This document shows, in pieces, positions 16,544 to 23,544 of a stretch of DNA of 36,370 bases. The notes under the pieces are model-generated. The model searched no databases, was not told the origin of the DNA, and was given only the letters and a program-made list of their open reading frames with translations. Source of the DNA: Kiritimatiellia bacterium. Its GTDB lineage: Bacteria; Verrucomicrobiota; Kiritimatiellia; CAIQIC01; Lenti-01. The stretch covers positions 1 through 36,370 of the forward strand of contig JAFSUH010000183.1 of the NCBI GenBank assembly GCA_017445365.1, given 5' to 3'. The position numbers were made by a program, and so were the translations under genes. The stretch's first letter is position 1, and each line of letters starts with the position of its first letter.

Positions 16544-18026
16544 CGGCAGGCTTCTCCCCGCGAAGGTCGCGTGACAGCGAAGGTTGATCGACCCCCACAC
16601 GCCGTATGCGTGACATATAACGACTCACTAGACGATTCAGAATATCTTGGCGGAACACTCCGGCAGGAGTTATTGGCGCCTTTAATTCATCTTTCTGTTT
16701 TGCCACCATGGCAGTTGCCTCATGCCAGAAAACGTACGCTTGTCCTTGAAAGCGCAATGTTGTCTTGCCTCTTGGATCCCTTTTGAGCTGATCATAATCT
16801 GGAAAATTAACACCATTTTCATGGTGCGAAAGCATCTTTTTCCCACGCAAGAACAGGAAAGATTTGGCACGCACGCAATCACAAGCTGCAGAAATGCAAA
16901 CGGCAATGTCGTCGCTGTTGTCAAACATGTTGCGGTACACTTGTCCCGGGCATACTTTTTGATCTTGCAGTTCACAAGCACTTTTCTTTTCGCAGAATTC
17001 TGTATAGGCCTCAATTTCCGAAACAAAACCTGCAACACACGGGATATTCCTTGCCTTTGACAATTGTTTGTACTGATTTGCCGTCAACTTTGACTGAGGC
17101 ACGTCACAAACGCACTTTCGGACCGAATCCAACAGGCCTTTGATACTTGAATCTGTGGTCGACAACAGTTGCTCCAAATTGTCCGTAGCGGCATTTGACG
17201 GCTTCAACATGTCCATGTCCAAGGAATCAAGTGGCAAAGCCAAAACAAGAGAGGCCAAATCTTCTAACAAGTTTGACGTCAAGCATTCCTGGATCTCCTC
17301 ACAACACTTACTCTCAGTATCTGTATCACCCGATTTCCACAAATTGCCGCGTTCCACCAAAATTCCGCTATCCGTTTTTTCTGGAAGCGCAGCAAGCCAC
17401 CGCGGGGCCAGGTCTTTGATCCGCCCTGCAATTTCCAATGCAACCACATGAAGGTAATCCGGACAGACTCCAAGCAAAGCCGCATGTATCCGAGTTATCA
17501 AATTCTCTTCTCTGAATTGGTTCTTTTGCAAGCTCAACAAGAACTGACCTGAATTGTTTTTCCACAGCCCATTTGACGGCTCTTGCTTGAAGGAAGGATC
17601 CAAATTTGCATAGTTATTCTTTGATAGTTCCTTCCTCGACAGGATTACAATAAACCTGAATCCTTTATCGGAACCCAATAGCTCCTTAATGATTTTCTCC
17701 GCGAAATCACTGGAATCCGTAGTTCCCAACATCCAATCGATAATAACGACATCAGCTTGTCGGGCGAGTTGGCAACATGAACGAATTGCTCCGTCGATCT
17801 CTGGCCGATCTGCATACGGATCGGCGACAGGCCTTGCTTCGGGGAACCCCATCATGTGGCATAGCAAGCCGGCCTTGGTGAATTCATTGAACTTGTCTTG
17901 GAAAATAGGGTTTGTCCCTTCTTCAGAAAGACCTTTGTCCAAATGGATTTCATCGTCGATCCACAAAACGGACTGGCAATATTGCCGTATGATTCGTTCT
18001 CGGATTGCTTGTGCTTTTTCGTCCAT
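16533..18026 (-). CDS. Receiver-like protein with large C-terminal region, partner of the GHKL protein
   Basis: A 497-residue protein. The first 140 residues resemble a response-regulator receiver: acidic pair D24-D25 after a hydrophobic strand (SVLWIDDE), an extended insert, then VVIIDWMLG with the probable phospho-acceptor D97, and FRFIVILSRKE as the strand carrying the Ser/Thr switch. The rest (about 150-497) is rich in Cys and helices and is not recognised; there is no obvious DNA-binding output domain. The gene starts 13 bases after the stop of the double-GHKL gene and ends inside the methyltransferase gene, so the three are one transcriptional unit. The pairing suggests that the GHKL protein phosphorylates or senses through D97. 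Function is inferred from domain and context, not shown. Confidence 0.8.
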   Translation of the reverse strand: MDEKAQAIRERIIRQYCQSVLWIDDEIHLDKGLSEEGTNPIFQDKFNEFTKAGLLCHMMGFPEARPVADPYADRPEIDGAIRSCCQLARQADVVIIDWMLGTTDSSDFAEKIIKELLGSDKGFRFIVILSRKELSKNNYANLDPSFKQEPSNGLWKNNSGQFLLSLQKNQFREENLITRIHAALLGVCPDYLHVVALEIAGRIKDLAPRWLAALPEKTDSGILVERGNLWKSGDTDTESKCCEEIQECLTSNLLEDLASLVLALPLDSLDMDMLKPSNAATDNLEQLLSTTDSSIKGLLDSVRKCVCDVPQSKLTANQYKQLSKARNIPCVAGFVSEIEAYTEFCEKKSACELQDQKVCPGQVYRNMFDNSDDIAVCISAACDCVRAKSFLFLRGKKMLSHHENGVNFPDYDQLKRDPRGKTTLRFQGQAYVFWHEATAMVAKQKDELKAPITPAGVFRQDILNRLVSRYMSRIRRVGVDQPSLSRDLRGEKPADEE

Positions 18027-18039
18027 TTTTCACCCAGCT

Positions 18040-20976
18040 TCAAAGAATCTTTGACAAAACAAAATTGGCACCTGTCAACCCTCCAAGTTCGGGTTCGTCT
18101 GCCAAGATAAGGTCAAAGCCAAATTCCTTTAATGACTCTCGGGCAATGTACAAACCAAGGCCCTGTCCACCAGGACGTCGGGAAAAGCCCGGTTCGAAAA
18201 TGTATGGAGCATCCATCTTTGAAACTCCAGGGCCAGAATCAGACAGTACCAATGAGCCGTTAGCTGACACCGAGAGTCTTACAGCAGGGATTAGTGTTCC
18301 CTGTTTCGCCCAATAAAGGGAGTTTATGAAAAGGTTGTGGATTGCACCAAGGAACACAGGCCGATTCAATCCGGACCACTGGGCTAATTTAAACGAGTCA
18401 GTAAATTCACCATACACCAATTCAAGTTCCTTGACGAATCTGCGTTTCAAAAAATCCTCAATTTGGGAGCCTGTAAGACTTTCGCTCTTTGAACTACGAC
18501 GGCGTATGAGTGGATCCATCAAACGTATACGCTCTTCAATGATACCAAACGAATCCTTCAGTGCTTGAAGGCGCGTCAAATCCTCTCCCGAAAGTCGCTT
18601 GGAAAGTTTCTGGATAGTATCACGAACAATATCCACTTGCTTCTCATACTCATGCGTTGCCGTCTCGAATACGAGACCCAACTGCGCAGCAGTGACTATG
18701 TGGGAATGTTGCTCGCGCAACATCTGCAACTCGCGCGTCTGATCGGAGAGAACAAAGACGCCATTTTCGCCATCCGTAAGATGTTGCAAATTTGCACAAA
18801 GAGTTTTAAGCCGTGGAAGCACATTAGACTCCAACTCGTCAACCTCAGCTTGGATTGCCATTTCAAAAATTTCGACAGCTTGGCCCGAGCAATCCGCTGC
18901 CACTATCCGAGGCGTCAAACCATTCAAGTAATTGTCGCGAACCAGCTTTAAATTTCCGATTTCCCTTTCTACATAATCGTTTAATGCAGGAGATAGTTTT
19001 TCCACCTGCTTGAATGGTTCTGCTACTAGATTTGATATCCTTTTACGAACGAGTTCATCAACATTCTGTAATCGAACCAAGAAATGTCGTTCACGTTCTT
19101 TCATTGGGCGGACATGCGCCGCCATTTTTTGAAAATCTTGTTCTTCGCGGGCAATCTCTCCTTGCAGATTTGTGATTTGAACAGCACGTTTGGAAATGTA
19201 ATCTGTAATAATTTCCCAAGCATCACCGCATATGACAACACCATCTGGTGGTTCAGCAACGGAGGTTTGCAACTCGTTCAGGTATTCACGCAGTTTTTCA
19301 ATGGCCACCTCGCACTCGTGCAATCCTTCAGCAGAAATCGCATTCATTGTACGATTGAGCAACTGGCGCGAATGCCTAACGGCAACAACAATTGTCTCTT
19401 TGAAATTATCTAGCCATCCACGGGCATAACGTATCCTGGTTTGATACTCTTCCTTTTCCCGCTCAAGTCGCGCCTGTGCAGCCGCTTTTTTCTTCTCTTC
19501 ACGCAAGCGTCGTTTATCTTCACGATCCGCCTTGCGACCGAGGAAACGGTCTGCAATATCCACAAATACATCTTCAAGCCAGAAACGAAGGCCTCGACTT
19601 GCACCATTAACGATGAAGCCCTCCCGTCCCGCTTTTTCCTTGATTTGGTTACTATCTGCTGGAAGAAAAACCCCGCCGAACATCCGCAAGTGCGAAAAAT
19701 AATAGCGGCCAGCATTCTTGAGACGCCGTTGTTCAAAGCCCGCAAAATCGCTGTCCGGTGCACCATATGGTTGAACATGGACGCCGCCTTTATAAATGGA
19801 AAAGCCACCAGCATACTGCAAACGCATATCCATTTGACGATGCAAATCTGGTGGTAAAAATGAAATTGCAGCCGTTCCTTGCACATATCCAATTTCGATT
19901 AAGAACCGGCCCGGCGTTCGCATGCCCAGCGGCAACCTCTTCAATTGTCGACTGTATCTTATTTTTTCGGATTGATAATTGGCGATATATCCCTTTGCAA
20001 ATCCATTCTCGGAAACTTCAATGCGGATATGGTGATCGCATTTCTCGAAATCGTCAGGACTCCAATAACGGTATTTCTTATCCTTGCGAACAGGCGTTCC
20101 GTTTTTGAAGACTTCAATACGGAACGGCCTGACTTCTTCAGAATGGAATGGGTCCCAAAAACTGGAAAAAGCATTGACCGACTTCAGTTCGTAAGCGGAA
20201 GCGTCTTCCAACTCGTCCGTTCTCACAGGCGAAGTTCTGAATAAATCGCGGAGATCTTCGTTCGTGTGTACGCACAGGAACGTTGTTCCCATTTCAAAAT
20301 CACATTTCAATTGGCTCAATATCTGTTCCGATGGAATTGTAATATCGGACTGTAGCTCACGGCGAAGCGATTCGTCCCATGTCTCGTCGTGAAGGATGCC
20401 ATCGACAAGAGGGGACTGTCTCAACGACGAAAAAACGGTCTCAAATTCCTCTGGACTTGGGCCATGGTCAAACTCGGCACATGGAATGGGCAAATCCGTA
20501 AGCAATTTGGTCGGATGCCGGAAAAGATGCCAGTGGACGATGCACAACGTCCCACGTTTTTTGGATCCTTCACCCCAAACCGACCAAAGGACGGTCATTC
20601 GACCCAGGGAAGCGACCGAGAGTCTGCCGATTCCTTTTTCGCCATACGTTGTTTTGAGCCATTCCTTCTGCTCTGGCGTCGCGAATTCAGTCCATCCGTC
20701 ATCTTCTTTCTTGGCGAATTTCGATTCGGTGGCAAGAACAAGCCATTTCCCGACCACATCTTCCTTGCAACGCATTCCAAGACCATCGTCGTGAATGGAC
20801 AAAAAACCGATGCCGTTGCTGTGGTCTGCATCGAAATAATCAACTTGAACACGTCTTGCTCCCGCATCAAGAGCGTTTTTGAAGAGTTCACCGGTAGCCG
20901 TTGGTGCATCGGCGATTTGCTGCCTCCCCAACAAATCAATTACACGGGCTCTGCTTCTGAAGTTTTCAATTGCCAT
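18040..20976 (-). CDS. Double-GHKL ATPase: HSP90/MORC-like N-terminus and histidine-kinase-like C-terminus
   Basis: A 978-residue protein. I chose the ATG at 20976, which has AGGG 8 bases upstream; a GTG three codons earlier is possible. The N-terminal ATPase has an N-box (GELFKNALDAGA, N33), DDGLGM (63-68) and GEKGIGRLSVASLG, the pattern of HSP90/MutL/MORC GHKL ATPases. A long charged coiled coil lies near residues 480-515. The C-terminal part resembles a histidine kinase: H775 in ETATHEYEKQ could be the phospho-acceptor, with an N-box around N881-N885, SDSGPG (D913) and FSRRPGGQGLGLYIA. GHKL ATPases of the MORC type are known from restriction-modification neighbourhoods. The receiver-like partner follows 13 bases downstream. 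GC content is visibly lower than in the rest of the window, consistent with transfer. Confidence 0.88.
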   Translation of the reverse strand: MAIENFRSRARVIDLLGRQQIADAPTATGELFKNALDAGARRVQVDYFDADHSNGIGFLSIHDDGLGMRCKEDVVGKWLVLATESKFAKKEDDGWTEFATPEQKEWLKTTYGEKGIGRLSVASLGRMTVLWSVWGEGSKKRGTLCIVHWHLFRHPTKLLTDLPIPCAEFDHGPSPEEFETVFSSLRQSPLVDGILHDETWDESLRRELQSDITIPSEQILSQLKCDFEMGTTFLCVHTNEDLRDLFRTSPVRTDELEDASAYELKSVNAFSSFWDPFHSEEVRPFRIEVFKNGTPVRKDKKYRYWSPDDFEKCDHHIRIEVSENGFAKGYIANYQSEKIRYSRQLKRLPLGMRTPGRFLIEIGYVQGTAAISFLPPDLHRQMDMRLQYAGGFSIYKGGVHVQPYGAPDSDFAGFEQRRLKNAGRYYFSHLRMFGGVFLPADSNQIKEKAGREGFIVNGASRGLRFWLEDVFVDIADRFLGRKADREDKRRLREEKKKAAAQARLEREKEEYQTRIRYARGWLDNFKETIVVAVRHSRQLLNRTMNAISAEGLHECEVAIEKLREYLNELQTSVAEPPDGVVICGDAWEIITDYISKRAVQITNLQGEIAREEQDFQKMAAHVRPMKERERHFLVRLQNVDELVRKRISNLVAEPFKQVEKLSPALNDYVEREIGNLKLVRDNYLNGLTPRIVAADCSGQAVEIFEMAIQAEVDELESNVLPRLKTLCANLQHLTDGENGVFVLSDQTRELQMLREQHSHIVTAAQLGLVFETATHEYEKQVDIVRDTIQKLSKRLSGEDLTRLQALKDSFGIIEERIRLMDPLIRRRSSKSESLTGSQIEDFLKRRFVKELELVYGEFTDSFKLAQWSGLNRPVFLGAIHNLFINSLYWAKQGTLIPAVRLSVSANGSLVLSDSGPGVSKMDAPYIFEPGFSRRPGGQGLGLYIARESLKEFGFDLILADEPELGGLTGANFVLSKIL

Positions 20977-20986
20977 ATTGCACACC

Positions 20987-21015
20987 CTGTTATTTCCGCT
21001 TTTTTAGCGGGACAA
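20987..21015 (-). promoter_or_regulatory. Inverted repeat in the candidate promoter of the defence operon
   Basis: CCGCT (20996-21000), five T's and AGCGG (21006-21010) form a 5-bp inverted repeat 20-34 bases ahead of the GHKL start codon. On the minus strand it lies between a weak -35 (TTGTCC, 21010-21015) and a weak -10 (TAACAG, 20987-20992), the place expected for an operator. The promoter call is uncertain because it would leave a leader of only a few bases. Confidence 0.3.
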
Positions 21016-21257
21016 CGGAACACATCGGAATCAGTTGGGAGGAGAAAACCGGCATGGGCACAACATCCTGTGGAAGAAGCCTTGGCAACCTAGCATCCCG
21101 ACCCCTTCCCCGGCAATCACCGATTCCCTTGCCGATAGCGCCGAGGAGAGTGGAGGGCGTTGGAAAATGCTTTGCCAACAAGGGGGAACGGCATGAGGAA
21201 GGCCTTTTGCGAAAGCGGACAAGGACGAACCCGCGCTTGCGCGGGGTTCCGATGCCG

Positions 21258-21406
21258 TTTTTTCGCGTTTTTTTCGGTTTGGGAGGCCGTTTTTTGCCGA
21301 TTTTTTCGAAATTTCGTAAATTTTTGGACGATTTTTTGGCGTTTTGTCGATTTTTTGGAAAATTTCGGCAAATTTCGGCAAATTTTTCCCGTTTTCAATC
21401 CCTTTT
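21258..21406 (+). other. Phased T-tract array, predicted intrinsically curved DNA
   Basis: Fifteen T-runs (3-7 T's, some as AAATTT) have centres near 21260, 21271, 21279, 21292, 21303, 21311, 21321, 21334, 21343, 21353, 21362, 21372, 21383, 21393 and 21404. The mean spacing is 10.3 bases, one helical turn. A/T tracts repeated in phase with the helix bend DNA in one direction, so strong curvature is expected. Such DNA often binds nucleoid proteins or marks promoters and recombination sites; its role here is unknown. Confidence 0.75.
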
Positions 21407-21632
21407 CGGCCATTTACCTGCCAAAATGCCGTCCCCCCTCCCCGCACGCTCCCCCTTCGCCCTCTCAATCCCGCGGGCGGGGTTCCCGGGACGGCCTTTT
21501 CGGTCGCTTCCCGGGCCAGCACGGCCCTTCCGGCGGCTTCGTCGGTGTTTCCTGGCACGTTTTTCCCGAAAAACGCTTTCTTTTGCCGCATCCCCGCTTG
21601 GCAACTTCGCCCATCGGGAGGCTCCCCGCCTA

Positions 21633-21659
21633 CGGCAAATTTGGAATCGAAATTTGCCG
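21633..21659. repeat. Perfect 10-bp palindrome with GGCAAATTT arms
   Basis: CGGCAAATTT (21633-21642) and AAATTTGCCG (21650-21659) flank a 7-base spacer. The arms resemble those of the intergenic palindrome family but the order of A/T and GCC is reversed. It is a possible protein-binding site. Confidence 0.6.
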
Positions 21660-21778
21660 CCAGTCCGACGCCAACTGTCACGACAAAAACACGCCAAACG
21701 TCACAATGGAGGCCGAACAATCCCGTTTCCGAGCGGCCATTAGGCGACTTTTTTCCATCAGTTCCGTAAAATCGGCGT

Positions 21779-21838
21779 CCTTTTTTACATTTGTGCCGTA
21801 AAAAAGGCGGGACATTCCGTCCGGGAATGTGCTAGTTT
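21779..21838 (+). promoter_or_regulatory. Two inverted repeats in the candidate promoter of the DUF4143 ATPase gene
   Basis: CCTTTTTTAC and GTAAAAAAGG (21779-21788, 21798-21807) form a perfect 10-bp inverted repeat with a 9-base spacer. ACATTCC and GGAATGT (21812-21818, 21824-21830) form a second with a 5-base spacer. The second overlaps a weak -35 (GGGACA, 21809-21814) and the spacer to TAGTTT (21833-21838), 7 bases ahead of the ATG. The position fits repressor binding, for example autoregulation. Confidence 0.45.
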
Positions 21839-21845
21839 CATCGCC

Positions 21846-23051
21846 ATGAAAACAAAATCCCGTGCCATTCTCGGCTCCAGCCGCAGTTTTTTCCTCTTCG
21901 GTCCGCGCGGAACGGGCAAGACCACATGGCTCAAGGAAACATTTCCGGATGCCGTTGTCATCGACCTTCTGGCCCCGTCCGTCCGGCGCCGGTTCCTGGT
22001 GCAACCGGAGCGGCTTGCCGAAATCGTGGAGGGGCGGAACGGAACGGATACTTTCGTCATCGACGAAGTCCAACGCGTTCCGGCCCTTCTGGACGTCGTC
22101 CATGAACTCATCGACACGAAGCCGGGGTTGCGTTTCGTCCTCACGGGATCGAGCGCCCGGAAACTCAAACGGAGCGGCAACGTCGATTTGCTGGGAGGTC
22201 GCGCCGTGCAACGATTCTGCCATCCGTTCCTCGCCTGCGAAATGGGGAAGGACTTTTCGCTTCCCCGTGCCTTGCGCCAAGGCATGATTCCCCTCGTCGT
22301 GCGGCAGCCCGAAAAGGAGGCGGCCGACATCCTCCAAACCTATCTGGACCTCTACATCCAGGAGGAGGTGACGACCGAAGGCGTGGTCCGCAACCTCGAC
22401 GCCTTCGCCCGCTTCCTCGAAGCTGCTTCCTTCTCCCACGGTTCCGTCATCTCCGCAAGCGGAATCGCCCGGGAGAGCGGCGTCAAGCGTTCGACCGTCG
22501 ATGGCTATTTCGCCATCCTCCGGGACATGCTCCTGACGGCACGGCTTCCCGTGTTCGCCAAACGCGCCAAACGGGCGCTCGTCGCACACGACAAATTCTA
22601 TTTTTTCGACGCGGGCGTTTTCCGCGCCCTCCGTCCGGCCGGACCGCTCGACCGGCCCTCCGAAATCGACGGAGCCGCGCTCGAAGGCCTCGTGTTCCAG
22701 CATCTGCGCGCCTGGAACGATTATTCCGGCGCCCCCGATTTCCTCGGATACTGGCGGACCAAGGCGGGGGTCGAAGTCGATTTCGTCCTCTACGGAGAGA
22801 AGGACTTCGCCGCCATCGAAGTCAAGAACGCGGCAACCCTGCATCCGTCCGATTTCACCGGCCTGAAGTCCTTCCGCGAAGATTATCCGGAAGCGCGGAC
22901 CCTCCTGCTCTACCGCGGCGAAACGCAATTCCTCCGCGACGGTATCCTCGTCGTTCCGGCGGAGAAGTTCCTCCGCTCGCTGGTTCCCGGACGGCCGCCG
23001 CTCGAAGCGTTTTCCGGAGAGGCGGCTTCCGCCTGCGCGGGAACGGATTGA
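21846..23051 (+). CDS. AAA_14 ATPase with DUF4143 nuclease-like C-terminus
   Basis: A 401-residue protein of the common AAA_14-DUF4143 architecture. Walker A is GPRGTGKT (19-26), Walker B is FVIDEVQRVP (D73, E74), and VLTGSSARKL serves as the sensor segment. The C-terminal domain has the DUF4143 pattern VDFVL (D312) and AIEVKNA (E325, K327), which resembles a PD-(D/E)xK nuclease core. The function of the family is not established; members occur in many copies per genome and in defence and mobile regions. The leader appears to be very short and its promoter carries two palindromes. The gene lies between the defence island and two tRNA genes and is oriented opposite to both. The gene at 8151-9362 is a distant relative in the same window. 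Confidence 0.93.
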   Translation: MKTKSRAILGSSRSFFLFGPRGTGKTTWLKETFPDAVVIDLLAPSVRRRFLVQPERLAEIVEGRNGTDTFVIDEVQRVPALLDVVHELIDTKPGLRFVLTGSSARKLKRSGNVDLLGGRAVQRFCHPFLACEMGKDFSLPRALRQGMIPLVVRQPEKEAADILQTYLDLYIQEEVTTEGVVRNLDAFARFLEAASFSHGSVISASGIARESGVKRSTVDGYFAILRDMLLTARLPVFAKRAKRALVAHDKFYFFDAGVFRALRPAGPLDRPSEIDGAALEGLVFQHLRAWNDYSGAPDFLGYWRTKAGVEVDFVLYGEKDFAAIEVKNAATLHPSDFTGLKSFREDYPEARTLLLYRGETQFLRDGILVVPAEKFLRSLVPGRPPLEAFSGEAASACAGTD

Positions 23052-23281
23052 AAACGGGATGATTGGTTGCCCGCGGTGGGATGCCGGATTTGCCGGAGGC
23101 ATGGCCGGAATCGGGAGCCGGGAACGGTTCGTTCACTTCGAAAATGCGCTTCCGGCAAAGCAGGGCGCGACAAAACGCGATTTCTGGAGTTGCGGCAAAA
23201 ATGCAGCACAAATTCCCCCGTTTTCGGCGAAAAAGGGGGAAAGAAGAGGAGGGACGGAAGCGGGAAAAGAGACTTAAAAAT

Positions 23282-23303
23282 AAAAAATCCCCGGGAAACG
23301 GGG
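23282..23303 (-). terminator. Terminator of the tRNA operon
   Basis: On the minus strand a CCCCG/CGGGG stem (23289-23293 with 23299-23303) is followed by six T's (complement of 23282-23287), about 10 bases beyond the tRNA-Arg 3' end. Confidence 0.75.
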
Positions 23304-23311
23304 CTTTTCGA

Positions 23312-23388
23312 TGGTGTGCCTGGCGGGGATCGAACCCACAACCTTCAGCTCCGGAGGCTGACGCTCTGTCCAATTGAGCTACAGGCAC
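23312..23388 (-). tRNA. tRNA-Arg (anticodon CCG)
   Basis: Read on the minus strand, the acceptor stem GTGCCTG pairs with CAGGCAC, and CCA is encoded. The D-arm is AGCTCAATTGGACAGAGC. The anticodon stem TCAGC/GCTGA encloses the loop CTCCGGA, giving anticodon CCG, which reads CGG arginine codons. The T-arm contains GGTTCGATCC. All arms of the cloverleaf are regular. It is second in a two-tRNA transcript, 2 bases after tRNA-Gln. Confidence 0.97.
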
Positions 23389-23390
23389 GT

Positions 23391-23464
23391 TGGTTGTCCC
23401 ACATGGATTCGAACCATGACTAACAGATCCAGAGTCTGCTGTGCTACCGTTACACCATGGGACA
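23391..23464 (-). tRNA. tRNA-Gln (anticodon CTG)
   Basis: Read on the minus strand, TGTCCCA pairs with TGGGACA, with CCA encoded. The 5' U and the D-arm GGTGTAACGGTAGCAC are typical of bacterial tRNA-Gln. The anticodon loop CTCTGGA gives CTG, which reads CAG codons. The T-arm contains GGTTCGAATCC. It is first in the two-tRNA transcript. Confidence 0.97.
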
Positions 23465-23474
23465 GACGCCCCGG

Positions 23475-23503
23475 AAACTTACTTTCTTTTTGCCCGCTGT
23501 CAA
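23475..23503 (-). promoter_or_regulatory. Promoter of the tRNA-Gln/tRNA-Arg operon
   Basis: On the minus strand a consensus TTGACA (23498-23503) is followed after 16-17 bases by TAAGTT/AAGTTT (23475-23481), about 11 bases ahead of the tRNA-Gln 5' end. Confidence 0.65.
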
Positions 23504-23518
23504 GTTTCCGCCTATGAT
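23490..23518 (+). promoter_or_regulatory. Promoter of ptsP
   Basis: TTGCCC (23490-23495) and TATGAT (23513-23518) are exactly 17 bases apart, 26 bases ahead of the ptsP start. It overlaps the divergent tRNA promoter, so the two may compete for RNA polymerase. Confidence 0.6.
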
Positions 23519-23544
23519 GCCCTTCCAACCCCGCACCTTCCCCC

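Larger units (their letters stand above)
20977..21845. other. 869-base non-coding region between the defence operon and the DUF4143 ATPase gene
   Basis: I see no convincing gene here. Open frames on both strands exist but translate to Phe-rich or Lys/Arg-rich low-complexity peptides caused by the T-tracts. The region holds a hairpin at 21227-21249 (GAACCCGCGC with GCGCGGGGTTC), the phased T-tract array at 21258-21406, a 10-bp palindrome at 21633-21659 (CGGCAAATTT, 7-base spacer, AAATTTGCCG) and the palindromes of the next promoter. The GGCAAA half-site recurs several times and recalls the intergenic palindrome family. Confidence 0.7.

Noticed and set aside
16544-16600. Earlier start for the C5 methyltransferase at 16600
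   Set aside because: It would add 19 residues before motif I and lacks a good Shine-Dalgarno, whereas 16543 has GGGGAGAAG at the right distance.
21117-21801. Lys/Arg-rich frame on the minus strand and Phe-rich frame on the plus strand
   Set aside because: Their composition is produced by the phased T-tracts; there are no start signals or recognisable domains.
23312-23388. tRNA-Arg as the attachment site of an integrated island
   Set aside because: I found no second copy of the tRNA 3' end in the window and no integrase gene; the position next to the island remains only suggestive.
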